In this document: positions 53,101 to 61,079 of the stretch, piece by piece
How the letters are laid out: each line of letters starts with the position of its first letter
Numbering within the stretch: position 1 is the first letter of the stretch
Origin: Motacilla alba alba
Lineage: Eukaryota > Chordata > Aves > Passeriformes > Motacillidae
Direction of reading: 5' to 3'
Assembly (NCBI RefSeq): GCF_015832195.1
Contig: NC_052018.1
Span: 57,845,666-57,909,665 of the forward strand
Length of the DNA stretch: 64,000 nucleotides
Translations under genes and position numbers: made by a program
The notes under the pieces: generated by a model
The model's input: only the letters and a program-made list of their open reading frames with translations
Databases searched by the model: none
Told to the model about the DNA's origin: nothing

Positions 53101-55157
53101 GAGATCCAGCTGCCTCCCCTAGTAGTCTTTTGCAGCTAATTGCTGAGGCACTACCTGTGTCTTGCTACTCAAATACAACAGGAGGTCTTGCTGTTTGTGT
53201 GCTGGTGCAACCTGTAATAAAACACAAGCTGCAGTCAGGCTGTGATGCTGTGTGCAGTGGTACGGGTTAACTGGCAGTACAGAAAGCCAGCAAAATTGCA
53301 CTTCAGACCCTTTAGGGTTATGACAAGTATCAATCTGTGATGACTTTACTTGTTTATTATTACCTGATTCCAGGTAACTGCTGGTGCCCCCTTGAAGAAA
53401 GAATACACAGAAGAGGTAAGAGGAACTGTTATAAAACTTTAAAGAGGGTTTTGTTTAAAGGAACAAAATAATATGGTGTACAGAGCATCAGAACTTTTCC
53501 TTGCTCTGGCTGGACAGTGTGCAGCCTCAGGTTTGACAATAGGATGCTCTAATGCTGACATTCAGTGAACATCTCTAATGGGCATTGCCAACAACTAAAA
53601 CCACCTCATCCTCCCTCGGCCCCTTTGTGTTACCTCTCTTAGGTGTATGGTGTGTGTGACTGCGTGATGGATTGTAATAACAAACTGAAATAACTGAAAA
53701 ACAACCTTTTTGCAATAGTTTTTCCAAGGTCACTAAATTTTCAGACTGATCAATGTACAGGCATTTATAGAAGCACAAGAGCAGCGTGGTGTAGGGGTCA
53801 AGGACACTCCCTGAAATTACTGATAGCATAACCTGTTCATTAAAAAACCAAGTTTAATATGTTTATGCTTCACATTGGGGTGGGATGTCACTCTTCAAAC
53901 AAAGAGTGAATTCTGCTGGTTTGTTTTCTTTGTCACTTCACTCCAGACAAGTTCTGGTCTTCTACTTGTGTGAAGCTAAGGATATGTGTTGTGTTACAGC
54001 TAAGACAAGGCCTACAAAGTGTGAGGTGAAAGAGTAAATAAGGAAATCCAGTAATGTGCTTGGGGTAGTCTGTGTATGTTTATATATGAACTCTGCATCT
54101 AACACATCTGTGTGTCAAACCCCACCCCACTACTGCAGTCTGTTTATAAACTTTGCAAACAGCAGACTAACATCCCTTTCACAATCATGGCAAGCAACCA
54201 GTCATCAGCTGCACCATCTTCCTGGGTCTCAGAAGAGAGCAGTGGGTTCAGGTACAAATTTCGGACACTGCTTAGTTACTTAAATATGTCTGATGTTTAT
54301 TAATTGGAATGAGAATCAATAAGTGCCAGAATACTTTTGTCTGGAAGAATTTCACTTGCCTGCAACTGTCATGGTCAGCACTGTTTATGTTCACCTAAAT
54401 GTATGGAAAATTCTTTGGCTGGAGAAGACTTTATGTATCTTACCATTTCCCTTATTTTTTTTAATGGCGCAGAACCTCCAGCTGGTAGCTGATGGCTGCT
54501 GTAATCTACAGAAACAGATTCAAATTACTCAGCTCTTTGGAGTTCCTGTTGTAGTTGCTCTAAACGTCTTCAAGTAAGTCTGTTCTGTCATTACTCTTGT
54601 TCAAATTCCTCATTTTTCTTGGTTTTTAAATTATTCAATTTGGCATGAACAAAGAAGCTATTAAAGAATTTCCTTTTTTTGTCGTGAATATAAAGATATT
54701 TAAGTTCTTAGCTTGTTCTTAATGTCCTAAAACCAACCAAAAAAAAGTATATACTATAACAGAGCTGATAATCTTCCATGTTAATTACCTATAACAATTA
54801 CCAAATTTTCTTGAAACATGTAAATACATATGCTGTATATAAATACTTTATGTATATGACACAATTTCTATATGTACACCTACTTTACCACTGCTGATGG
54901 TAAAATAAGGCTAAGTTTGTAAAGTTGTAACAGAGAACCAATTAAACAAAATAATGAGACAGGACTGTTTGGTTGGCAGAACTGACTCTCCAGCTGAGGT
55001 TGATCTGGTGTGTAAGATTGCAAAGGAGTCTGGAGCATTTGATGCTGTGCCCTGCAATCACTGGTCGGCTGGTGGTAAAGGAGCAGTAAAATTAGCTCAA
55101 GCTGTGGAAAAGGCAGCCAATCAAAAAAACAGTTTCAAATATCTCTACAGCTTGAAG
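5043..55157 (+). CDS. MTHFD1L: MTHFD1L, mitochondrial formate--tetrahydrofolate ligase (13 internal exons; both ends outside window)
   Basis: The spliced product is the ligase domain of C1-tetrahydrofolate synthase. The enzyme interconverts formate, THF and ATP with 10-formyl-THF, ADP and phosphate. In mitochondria it is known to run mainly towards formate release, supplying one-carbon units for cytosolic purine, thymidylate and methionine synthesis. Seen directly: join 5043-5179, 6431-6477, 7331-7438, 8365-8439, 9780-9882, 13146-13222, 17285-17425, 23976-24044, 31307-31418, 51548-51687, 53374-53415, 54473-54573, 54980-55157. This reads 443 codons without a stop. The ATP loop GEGKST and the two family signatures ([23 protein letters not shown]) are intact. 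Paralogue choice: [32 protein letters not shown] and [17 protein letters not shown] fit the mitochondrial MTHFD1L rather than cytosolic MTHFD1. By comparison with the human protein (about 978 residues, ATP loop near residue 423), the window holds roughly residues 420-865. The targeting peptide, vestigial dehydrogenase/cyclohydrolase domain and C-terminus are not here. Confidence 0.96.
5180..6430 (+). other. MTHFD1L: MTHFD1L intron a-b
   Basis: This is a 1,251-base phase 1 intron with GT-AG ends. An A run (about 6257-6270) is the only notable feature. The open frames in 5386-6028 have no recognisable content. Confidence 0.85.
6431..6477 (+). CDS. MTHFD1L: MTHFD1L exon b: signature 1 (GGAAGGGY)
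   Basis: This short 47-base exon lies between CCCTGTGCAG and GTGAGA. With the G from exon a it reads [16 protein letters not shown], completing the first formyl-THF synthetase signature. It ends in phase 0. A CR1 tail starts only about 55 bases downstream of its donor. Confidence 0.97.
6478..7330 (+). other. MTHFD1L: MTHFD1L intron b-c
   Basis: This is an 853-base phase 0 intron. It carries a CR1 3' tail near its 5' end (6530-6592); the rest shows nothing recognisable. Confidence 0.85.
6530..6592 (+). mobile_element. CR1 LINE 3'-end fragment, sense
   Basis: The stretch GACTTGATGATTTTGG followed by a pyrimidine-rich TTTTTTCCGACC segment and ATGATTCTATGA is the standard 3' end of avian CR1, reading on the + strand. 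Only the last 60 or so bases are recognisable. It may extend back towards the exon b donor, but that part is too diverged to call. Confidence 0.8.
7331..7438 (+). CDS. MTHFD1L: MTHFD1L exon c: [11 protein letters not shown] segment
   Basis: This 108-base exon (36 codons, phase 0 at both ends) follows CCTCTTCTAG and ends before GTGAGA. It reads [17 protein letters not shown] and then [19 protein letters not shown], which is strongly conserved in the ligase family. [14 protein letters not shown] matches the mitochondrial paralogue; the cytosolic one has V and F changes here. Confidence 0.97.
7439..8364 (+). other. MTHFD1L: MTHFD1L intron c-d
   Basis: This is a 926-base phase 0 intron, AT-rich. 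ACTATTTCTG occurs three times in close succession near 7676-7710. Nothing else is recognised. Confidence 0.85.
8365..8439 (+). CDS. MTHFD1L: MTHFD1L exon d: LYNRLVP segment
   Basis: This 75-base exon (25 codons, phase 0-0) lies between TTTTTCTAG and GTAAGT. It reads [14 protein letters not shown] and then [11 protein letters not shown]. The first codon is serine where the human protein has alanine. The overlapping reverse-strand open frame at 8317-8517 is a shadow. Confidence 0.96.
8440..9779 (+). other. MTHFD1L: MTHFD1L intron d-e
   Basis: This is a 1,340-base phase 0 intron. I see no gene, RNA or repeat in it. The short reverse open frame at 8763-8981 has no recognisable content. Confidence 0.85.
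9780..9882 (+). CDS. MTHFD1L: MTHFD1L exon e: [12 protein letters not shown] segment
   Basis: This 103-base exon follows TTTATGTAG and ends at AGAG|GTATGT. It reads [18 protein letters not shown] and then [16 protein letters not shown]. The final G is completed by TG in the next exon (phase 1 intron) to give valine. Confidence 0.97.
10295..10355. repeat. 12-bp perfect inverted repeat (CTCAAGAGACTT)
   Basis: CTCAAGAGACTT at 10295-10306 faces its exact reverse complement at 10344-10355 across a 37-base spacer. A further direct copy lies at 10069-10080. The function, if any, is unknown. Confidence 0.85.
12440..12612 (-). mobile_element. CR1 LINE fragment, antisense
   Basis: The + strand reads CCCCTTGTCCTATCACTA, then TCTCCCAAGAGCCCTCTCTTCTC, AGGCTGAACAGCCCCAGCTC and GTGCTCCAGCCTC. 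This matches the reverse complement of the CR1 ORF2 end and 3' UTR. It is an older, shorter copy than those at 16.4 and 25.9 kb, and both ends are diffuse. Confidence 0.8.
13146..13222 (+). CDS. MTHFD1L: MTHFD1L exon f: [11 protein letters not shown] segment
   Basis: This 77-base exon follows CTTATTTCAG and ends at CGTCAG|GTATGT. After the two bases that complete valine it reads [15 protein letters not shown] and then [10 protein letters not shown]. The [10 protein letters not shown] core is nearly invariant in eukaryotic C1-THF synthases. It ends in phase 0. Confidence 0.97.
14091..14195 (-). mobile_element. CR1 LINE 3'-end fragment, antisense
   Basis: The + strand reads AATCATAAAATCCTAGAGCA, then GTTTGGGTTGGAAGGGATCT, AAGATCATCTAGTTCCAACC and AGGGACACCTTCCACTAGA. 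This is the reverse complement of the terminal 100 or so bases of avian CR1. Confidence 0.9.
16431..17118 (-). mobile_element. CR1 LINE 3' fragment (about 0.69 kb) with ORF2 remnant, antisense
   Basis: It starts with the CR1 tail complement (TCACAGAATCATACAATATC) and continues through the 3' UTR into the end of ORF2. On the minus strand about 16700-16915 still reads [19 protein letters not shown] and [16 protein letters not shown], the C-terminal part of CR1 reverse transcriptase. It is 5'-truncated, as is usual for CR1. It contains stops and frame breaks and is not active. Confidence 0.92.
17285..17425 (+). CDS. MTHFD1L: MTHFD1L exon g: [11 protein letters not shown] segment
   Basis: This 141-base exon (47 codons, phase 0-0) lies between TTTACAG and GTATGT. 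It reads [19 protein letters not shown] and continues through [12 protein letters not shown] to QPVTAEDL. It begins about 165 bases after the end of an antisense CR1 fragment in the preceding intron; the splice site itself is intact. Confidence 0.97.
18944..19000 (+). repeat. A15 run followed by an A-rich tandem pair
   Basis: Fifteen A bases (18944-18958) are followed by CTGCCCAGAAACAAAAAAC at 18960-18978 and an identical copy at 18982-19000 (22-base period). It is probably slippage-derived, possibly from the tail of an old retroposon; no body is recognisable upstream. Confidence 0.85.
22357..23091 (+). other. Unusually long open frame (244 codons), function unknown, possibly chance
   Basis: An ATG at 22357 opens a frame with no stop to 23091, the longest open frame in the window. 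The predicted product is rich in F, I, L, H and C, as expected from T-rich intronic DNA. It has no recognisable domain, and I see no strong start context or poly(A) tail. It lies inside an MTHFD1L intron on the same strand. It is most likely a chance open frame, but its length is surprising for such AT-rich sequence. Confidence 0.2.
23809..23858 (+). repeat. 29-base tandem duplication
   Basis: TCTTGAGGTAATATTTAAAT occurs at 23809-23828 and again at 23838-23857, separated by TAAATTAAA-type sequence. It lies about 120 bases upstream of the exon h acceptor, so it could change distances to the branch point but not the splice site. Confidence 0.9.
23976..24044 (+). CDS. MTHFD1L: MTHFD1L exon h: [15 protein letters not shown] segment
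   Basis: This 69-base exon (23 codons, phase 0-0) lies between TCTTTTAG and GTAAGT. It reads [16 protein letters not shown] and then TLMQTLE. The human protein has T and N where this one has A and T, both conservative positions in the family. Confidence 0.97.
25139..25151. repeat. Short GT microsatellite
   Basis: About six GT units preceded by GTAT. This is a simple sequence repeat and could be polymorphic in length. Confidence 0.9.
25855..26505 (-). mobile_element. CR1 LINE 3' fragment (about 0.65 kb) with ORF2 remnant, antisense
   Basis: It begins with TAGAATCACAGAATC, the complement of the CR1 tail, and includes ACCACCCTCTGGGTGAGGAA and CTCCAGGCTGAACAGACCAA. On the minus strand [15 protein letters not shown] lies in one frame and [16 protein letters not shown] and [11 protein letters not shown] in another, so the ORF2 remnant is frameshifted. 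It is the same arrangement as the 16.4-kb copy, 5'-truncated and dead. Confidence 0.92.
29992..30071. repeat. Perfect 30-bp inverted repeat (hairpin), 20-base loop
   Basis: The arm at 29992-30021 (starting GCTTACTCCTTGCC, ending CTCTGGTT) is the exact reverse complement of the arm at 30042-30071 over all 30 bases. Inside the 20-base loop CAGTTT and AAACTG can pair for a further six bases, with a small bulge. Outside the arms pairing falls away at once. It is not the end of any transposon I recognise. Confidence 0.95.
30689..31262 (+). mobile_element. Solo LTR of an avian endogenous retrovirus, sense orientation
   Basis: It opens TGTGCTGGTTTGGCCTGGGA, contains AGCTGGTATGGGGCTGTGTT, a TATA-like GCATACAAAGCTG, GTGATGGCATTTGTCTTCCC, GATGGAGCCCTGCTTTCCTG and CAGCTGTGTGGGGCTTAGTT, and closes near GGGTTAAACTA. 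This matches a solo-LTR type common in bird genomes, with an inserted promoter-like and poly(A)-like layout. No retroviral genes are beside it. I cannot see a clear target-site duplication, and the last bases are diverged, so the 3' edge is accurate to only a few bases. The reverse open frames at 30548-31106 lie inside it and are shadows. Confidence 0.78.
31307..31418 (+). CDS. MTHFD1L: MTHFD1L exon i: [16 protein letters not shown] segment
   Basis: This 112-base exon follows a long pyrimidine run and CATCCAG, and ends at GTAG|GTAAGT. It reads [20 protein letters not shown] and then [17 protein letters not shown], one of the most conserved blocks of the ligase. The exon ends in phase 1. A solo LTR ends less than 50 bases before the acceptor, and the following intron is about 20 kb. 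Confidence 0.97.
32240..32280 (+). repeat. 21-base tandem pair
   Basis: GTTTGAGTACCTGTGGAACA is followed directly, after one G, by GTTTGAGTGCGTGTGGAACA. The two units differ at two positions. Confidence 0.9.
33885..33951. repeat. AT-rich palindrome followed by T16
   Basis: TAAAAATAT (33885-33893) pairs exactly with ATATTTTTA (33901-33909) across a 7-base loop. After more AT-rich sequence comes a run of 16 T (33936-33951). It is simple-sequence DNA with no identified role. Confidence 0.85.
37497..37513. repeat. T17 homopolymer
   Basis: A run of 17 T bases. It might be the tail of an antisense retroposed copy, but no body is recognisable beside it. Confidence 0.9.
39562..39625 (+). repeat. 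Duplicated 21-base unit containing a small hairpin
   Basis: CATGGTCTCTGATGGAGACCT occurs at 39562-39582 and 39605-39625 without mismatch. Each unit can fold, GGTCTC pairing with GAGACC across TGATG. Confidence 0.9.
43740..44175. promoter_or_regulatory. Intronic CpG island, possible internal promoter
   Basis: By hand count there are about 40 CpG dinucleotides in roughly 360 bases (43761-44120), against a CpG-poor surround. GC-box-like GGGGCGGGC and GCGGCGCGGGCGGC stretches occur, and an ETS-type CCGGAAG lies just upstream at 43639-43645. Open frames on both strands (134 codons + at 43769-44173; 133 codons - at 43826-44227) have no recognisable domain and are expected in GC-rich DNA, where stops are rare. 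It lies about 7.4 kb before exon j. It could drive a shorter MTHFD1L transcript or a non-coding RNA, or be an enhancer-type island. I infer a regulatory role from composition alone. Confidence 0.5.
48999..49076 (+). repeat. 29-base direct repeat, 49-base period
   Basis: The unit beginning TTTCTGTTGTTACAT and ending GTGATTAGC occurs at 48999-49027 and 49048-49076. The copies differ at one position (G/T). Confidence 0.9.
49983..49996. repeat. T14 homopolymer
   Basis: A run of 14 T bases with nothing recognisable attached. Confidence 0.85.
51017..51064 (+). repeat. 18-base tandem repeat, 2.7 copies
   Basis: Units TTTGTGTTCATAACTAAC, TTTGTGTTTATAACTAAC and a partial TTTGTGTTTATA follow one another. 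They lie about 480 bases upstream of the exon j acceptor. Confidence 0.9.
51548..51687 (+). CDS. MTHFD1L: MTHFD1L exon j: signature 2 ([13 protein letters not shown])
   Basis: This 140-base exon follows GTTTAACAG and ends at AAAT|GTAAGT. After two bases completing valine it reads [20 protein letters not shown], then ASGLVPS, then [17 protein letters not shown], the second family signature. ASGLVP is typical of MTHFD1L; MTHFD1 differs here. It ends in phase 0. Confidence 0.97.
51688..53373 (+). other. MTHFD1L: MTHFD1L intron j-k
   Basis: This is a 1,686-base phase 0 intron. The open frame at 51781-51987 (68 codons, K/E-rich) has coding-like composition but no recognisable homologue or splice context. 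I see no repeats. Confidence 0.85.
53374..53415 (+). CDS. MTHFD1L: MTHFD1L exon k: 14-codon mini-exon
   Basis: This 42-base exon lies between GATTCCAG and GTAAGA. It reads [14 protein letters not shown], matching [14 protein letters not shown] of the human mitochondrial enzyme. Both flanking introns are phase 0, so skipping it would keep the frame. Confidence 0.95.
53416..54472 (+). other. MTHFD1L: MTHFD1L intron k-l
   Basis: This is a 1,057-base phase 0 intron. The open frames inside it are short and have no recognisable product. I see nothing else in it. Confidence 0.85.
54473..54573 (+). CDS. MTHFD1L: MTHFD1L exon l: [12 protein letters not shown] / [10 protein letters not shown]
   Basis: This 101-base exon follows TTAATGGCGCAG and ends at TTCAA|GTAAGT. 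It reads [18 protein letters not shown] and then [15 protein letters not shown]. The two trailing A bases join the A that opens the next exon to make lysine (phase 2 intron). [15 protein letters not shown] is diagnostic for the MTHFD1L paralogue. Confidence 0.97.
54574..54979 (+). other. MTHFD1L: MTHFD1L intron l-m
   Basis: This is a 406-base phase 2 intron, AT-rich, with nothing recognisable. It is the shortest intron in the window. Confidence 0.85.
54980..55157 (+). CDS. MTHFD1L: MTHFD1L exon m: [17 protein letters not shown] segment
   Basis: This 178-base exon follows TTGGTTGGCAG and ends at TTGAAG|GTAAGA. It reads [18 protein letters not shown], then [19 protein letters not shown], then [13 protein letters not shown] and ends FKYLYSLK. 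The human counterpart continues with a VP(I/V)VDKIR segment, which I could not find before 64000, so the next exon is probably outside the window. Confidence 0.96.
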
Positions 55158-55469
55158 GTAAGATTTCTTTTCTTTCTTTTTTGTTTTTTAATGAATGCAT
55201 TCTGCATCAGAGTTGGATTTAAAACAAGAAGAACATTGAGAACCTCAAAACAAAGTTATCCAAAGTACTTTGAAAGGAACTTGCCTTGATTTAAAATCAT
55301 AAAAGCTGGAGATAGCAAGCCATCTGTGGCTTGTCTAATCAGGGAGCAGGATACTCACTGGTAGTGATCATTACTTAGTGCATTGAATGACACGTCTGAT
55401 ACTTTCATGTTTAACATAAAGCTATGTATGCAGATGGAACACTCACTGATTAATTTGAGAGACTTCTCC

Positions 55470-56650
55470 AAGGATCTCACAGTGACAGTATTCATCCTGT
55501 CAGTTGGATAAAATAAAAGGAGATGTAGTTGCTGTCCCACAGTCACAGGTATTGCACCAAGTTGTGGCTTCCTGAAGCATTCACCATCTGTATGAGAAGG
55601 ATGTGACAGGTAGCACATTCCACTCATGCATCCCCCATGCTCATCCCAAACATCTGCCCAGCCCAGACAAGTCAATACAGAGAGGAAGAACTGCCCTGAC
55701 CTGCACCCACCTACACAGCCAGCTCTCAGGTGAACACGAAGAGCACAGGTGACCTAGTCCTGTTCCTTCTCTCCAATGATCAGATTGGAGTCTGCCAGTA
55801 CAATATGGTACGCACAATACATGGGGCACTGTTGCTGCTGCTGGCCCCAGGTCCTCAGTCTATGCAGGAACAGCCCCCAGGGCTTCTGTCCTGCTCCGGC
55901 TGATGGCACCAGAGTCAACAAGCCCCTGTGGTTTGCAGCTCACTACAGCTGCTGGGCACAGCCCTTTCCTCGCACTCTCTGTCCTCATAGTACAGAACAG
56001 AGAGCACACCCACACAAAAGGCAGTCAGAAACCAGAATTACTAACAATAGAGAGGTCCTCAAGCACATAGCTCAGTTAGTCAGACTACTGGCCAGACACC
56101 TTTACACACAACTGACCCATTCTTCCTCTATTCTCCCATTTTCTTTCCACGCTTACACCTTTTCAATCCACCTTGATTTCTCCCTTTTCCCATCTTTGCT
56201 CCTTCCAGTAAACAATCTTTAGACATTCCCACTATCCTCTTCAAAAATCCCATCATAAGGTTCACACAGTCCCAAAATCTGCTTTTTCATACATCCCACA
56301 GAGTCCTGTGCTATTGTAGGCAATCACTTCCTTTCATTTGCAAAGGTTTTTGATCAAAGAGTTTCCCTGTTGACCCATCTTGGTGCATTTCACACCAAGG
56401 ACAATGGTCTCATCTTCCCCTTGGATTGTCGTAGGATACAGGCTCAGTGTGCTCTAATTTTCACTGATTAGGTTTTTCCAGTGATTACATTACAGAGGGT
56501 TCCTCCACCTATCATTGTTCCTCTGATCCTTGCTGGGGCTTCAGGGCTAATTTGCTTAGCCTTTAGATAACCTAACAGAGGATGGTGCGGTCCAAGTTTC
56601 AATCCTGTGTCTGCCAGAGTTAGGGACTCTTTTTCCATGCCTTACAGACT
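55470..56650. other. GC-richer block, possibly an old repeat or LTR, unclassified
   Basis: This block stands out from the AT-rich flanks and is rich in C on the + strand. It contains a 148-codon open frame (55776-56222) with no recognisable domain. Stretches such as TTTGCAGCTCACTACAGCTG look like interspersed-repeat sequence, but I cannot name a family or find boundaries, terminal repeats or coding remnants. Confidence 0.25.
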
Positions 56651-59600
56651 GTTATTGCAGTTGTCTGCAAGGTAACATCACAGCATTGTGAGCTGGATGT
56701 GAGCTGTCAAGAGGAGTTTGGACCCCTGGGAGCACTGGAGGTGCTGGGGTACCTCTGTGCTGGCAGAACATTTGGAGGGATGTATTGCCAAGAAGGTTAT
56801 ACAAATGATTTCTCAGGGCCTTCCTGGCTATCGAAATGTGGGTGGGTTTAAATCTGAACAGCTAAACAGACTTTTCTGGCTCCAAGGAAGCCCTTGTCAA
56901 GTTTCAGATCCTGTGCCCGCGCTACTTAAGTTTCTTTAGAAAATGTTCAAATGCTATTTTTTTACAATAGAACCTCTGCTTCATTCTTTTAAATGGCTGG
57001 AAGTTCCTGTTGTGATTCTTCTCTCCAGAAAAAAGTTCAGCTTGAGGTAGATATGCCTTATGGTCATCTTTAGTTCTCTCTTCTCCTTGATATGTACCCT
57101 GTATCTGTTGCACCCATTTTGGTTTTTCTTTCCACTTCCCCTGCTGTTTTACAAAATGTCAGTAATCCAGCCAACCCATATCAGTACTAACCCCTGCCCT
57201 GACAGAAAAGATGGAAATATGTTAGGAATATTTGTGCTGCAGCATGTACTTAAGGCATTTTGCCCATGCAACAATTTTACAGCTGAAAAATGGACAATGT
57301 TTAAAATGTATAAAAGGTTTGTCTCTACTGAGATGCTCTGAAAACTGAGGCTGTCATCTTATGGGGCTTGTGTAATAAAATGGGGGAAAAAAATTCTTTG
57401 AGAAATACATGTTACAGTTTTCCTCACTGGACACTTGTGTTAGAAAGATTGTGCATTAACCTTTGACAAGGCTCATACTAAAGCTCTGGTGTTACTATAC
57501 ACTGTGTAGCTTACAATCTGGTGGTACAAGTGAGTAAAAAGGATTGGTAGGGGTTGCCTATAAAAAAAATCAGATTGATTTCCACTTTAATGTCTTTCCC
57601 AGACACGTCGTTTTGTGCTGTGTTGCATAAGCAGCGTGATCTTGAGCACAAAGGGAATGAATCACATCTTTACATCAGATTAGTATCCCGTAACTTCACA
57701 CAAGTATTGTAAGCCTCAAAAATGCATTGAAGGGATTTTATAAAAACATATAAAGATTTTTAAATACTGTAAAAAAGTACATTCAGGCCAACAAAAACAG
57801 TGAAGTGTAAAGTTCAGGCTTCTGTTTCATCCTTACTGTGCAAAGGATGGGGACTGAAGCAGCTGGAAGCAGGAGAATGAAATAGCAATGCTGCCACTTT
57901 TAGAGTATGTAGGTCAATTGGTTACTAGGCTCACAGAGAAGTGAAGGAAAGCCACCTCTCCCAAATGAGCTTGCCCTGATTTTTCTTTTGGGGGGTTGTT
58001 GTAGCAATTTTGAGGTGTGGTTTCTGCTGTTCAAAGGGGTAAAATTAAGAAATTTAAGGAAGATAAGAAGCAGTAAAATGGGATTCAGACAGATTATTTC
58101 CCCCCTCATTGTGCCTAAAGGGGATGTAAGGAAAGGACATAGTTCCATCCCTTATCTGATTGTCAGACTTGTCCAGTTACTTGAATAATATTATGTCCTG
58201 GTTGCCTCAAGTTTCACAGGATTTACTGTGGTTTTTTTTTTTTTTTCTTTTCCTGTTTTCTTTCCCTTTTGGGAGGTCAAAGAGGGGAAATACTCTGCTT
58301 AAAACCACTACCACTTCATTCATATACCTGTCTGTCTTCATGAGATTGCTCTACTGTTCCCTTTACTCCATGTCTCCATTTAATCCTGTGATGTCTATGC
58401 ACCTTTTTTCCTGTTGGAAAACAACATCAGAATTTGCTTCCAGAACTGTCTATAATTAGAAAAATTTCCAACAGCACAGACCACTGTAGCTGTAACAGGT
58501 TCATTCAATATTTTGATCTTTTGTTAGAAAGCAACACTCAGGGTATTTAAAAAAAAGCTTCAAACCCTTATATGTAAAACTGGTTTATATCCTTTCTTGC
58601 TAGTTAGAACAAACTTTGCAGTAAACTATATTATTAGTGTGCAGTCAGACATGTACTTAGAGGATAGCTAGCCCATGTCAAGTGGGCTCTCTTTGTTTCA
58701 TTTTTTTTTTCCAAATGCATTCATCTCTGTAGTGCTTTATGTAATTTCCAAGTTTCTCTTTGAAAACAAAAGCTTCCTTGAAGGATGTTTACAAATATGT
58801 GTAGTGTGAGAAGAACACTAGAAGAAAGTATTTTCTAGATCTGTCAAATGCTGGTTAAAAGTTGAGAATCAGATGGTTTTTTCTGAAGTATCTTTATACA
58901 TTTATACAATCTTGTCCAGTGAAACCTGAGCATGTGCCGAATGAGCAATTTTAGACACTGGACACAACACAGTTGTGTGAGTTCAGGATTCAGGCTCTGT
59001 TCTGGTTCAGTATCATAGCAAGCCAGTCTGATTAGAAGACTGTGCTAATTTTATTCCTTGAAGCATCTGATTTGGTCTCTTTAAACTTGCTTAGGTGTCA
59101 TTCCATGACATACTCTTCTATACTCCCACTTTTAGATGGCTTTTTGGGTTCTCTTTATTTGTTTCTCTAAGCAGGCAATATTTTTTTTATCATAGTGGCT
59201 GCTGCTTGTAGATTGACACTTTTTAGTCTTGATTATAGCAAGGATTCATTTGACATTTGGTATGAGATGAACAAATATTTGCGGGGGCTTCAAATGAGAA
59301 CAGAATACCTCATATATGGTTTTGGGAGTGCATATGTGTGGCAGTCATTTCATGGATCAGGTACAAGTCATGATCTATGACAAGTAAATACTGCACCATC
59401 TCCACTGTAAAAGTGTAGGAAAAGGACAGAAACAGAGTACCCTGAAATGTTTACAGTATTAGGAATTACACAGGTCAGGAGGATTAGTTCAGGAGCAGGG
59501 ATGAGTTTTCATATCATAGACTTCAGAGTTTAAAATATTATTGGCAGCAATTGGAGTAAATTCTATGGTATTGTGTGCTTTTTTGTATGGATTTTTGCCC

Positions 59601-61024
59601 CCTCTGCCCAATAATCTCTATTAAGTTACTGTTGAGTTGGTTTCTTGCAGAGTGTTTCTCTTCAGTGTTTGAAGGATGGGTCTGTTTAAAAGGCCTCCTG
59701 AACTCTTTGTGAAATCATCTGTGGCAGTTTATTTTAATATATATTCTTGCTACATATGGAAAATATCAAAATATCAATCCTCTTATCACTGTTGACTTCC
59801 CTTCTGGGTTCAGTTTTCTTGAAGTATGGGTCTTTAAGTTGCAGCAGAAAGCTATTACTCAAAATAAAGTTGACTGAACCATTAAAAGTAAGTTTAGATA
59901 ACTAGGGGGAGGAAAGAAGAGGATGGAAACGCATCCCGTTCCCAAATTTCTCTGGCTGCAGCGCCTGTTCTTGATCAGGAGAAGGGGGGGAAGCGATATT
60001 CCTCGCTAATGCACGCCTGTTGAGTGACCTGCCTTCACTATCCTGGTCTCCTCTCTTCTGCTGTGGTGAACTCTTCCCTGGCTTAGAGCAGCCCTCCTCA
60101 GCCTGGGACAGGAAGCATAGGTCTGAAGAAGGCAGGCATTAGATTTTAAGAGATACATTGCCCCTTCCTGCAAGCAGCTGGGGTGGAGTGGCTGCTGGGG
60201 AGACAGAAGAAAGGAGGACAGGCATTTGGCATGAGGCAGGATCAGCATTTCTGACTGGTCAGTGAGTTAGCACTGTCCCCTTAAAAGAATGACATGGTGA
60301 CCTGACAAAAATTATTGAAGAGCCCCAAATCACTGGATTTATGCTGCTCTGGAAAACTAAATTGAAGACTCTAAAGGTCACAAATGGGACGGAAGAGAAA
60401 GGGTTGTTCCAGCCTTCCAGATTTGTCAGATGACAACTTGTTTTGACAGTGCTATGCCTTTAGGTAATATCACGACAATGAAAATATTTCCAGGTTATAC
60501 AGTGAAAGTTGATTACACAAATACTTTGGCAGAGTGCAGTGCATTGCCTGGCCAGCCTGCAGAACAAAGGAGAGCTTTCTCAGCTTGGGACCATCCACTG
60601 GGAGCCAGGTTGAGTAGTAGCACTTCTCAGAGAGGCGTTGAAGCAGTTAGCAGCCTCAGCCCTGGTATTTTTCTTCCCCTGCTGGGAGCATAATAATAGT
60701 TTGGGCAAATCTGGAGCATCTGAGTCCAGAGTTTTGTCTGTCCCTGCCTCTGTTTTGCTGTGGCACTATGGTGTGGACTGTCACTTATCTCATTCCCTCC
60801 AGTCTTTGCTTCAGCTGTCAGGACAATGGGTCACTCAGAGGGGTCTAAGGGTAGCATTGAAACAGAGAAAGCTCTGCCAGCAGCAGTTCTCTGTGCATTA
60901 TTTTCTCTTCCATCCGTGGTCTCCCAAAGCAAGAATGAGCTGTGAGTAATGGAAGAGCCCCATCAGTGGAGGTGATGGCTCCTTGGTGCATGTGCTGCAA
61001 GAGGAGGAGCAGCTCAAAGAGGAA

Positions 61025-61079
61025 GGCACAGTCAAGAAGGGCTCATGGGGTCTGGCACAGTCAAGAAGGTCTCATGGGG
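61025..61079 (+). repeat. 26-base tandem pair, 29-base period
   Basis: GGCACAGTCAAGAAGG followed by G/TCTCATGGGG occurs at 61025-61050 and 61054-61079 with one difference. Confidence 0.9.

Noticed and set aside
5043..55157. Assignment to the cytosolic paralogue MTHFD1
   Set aside because: Several paralogue-specific segments ([38 protein letters not shown]) fit MTHFD1L, not MTHFD1.
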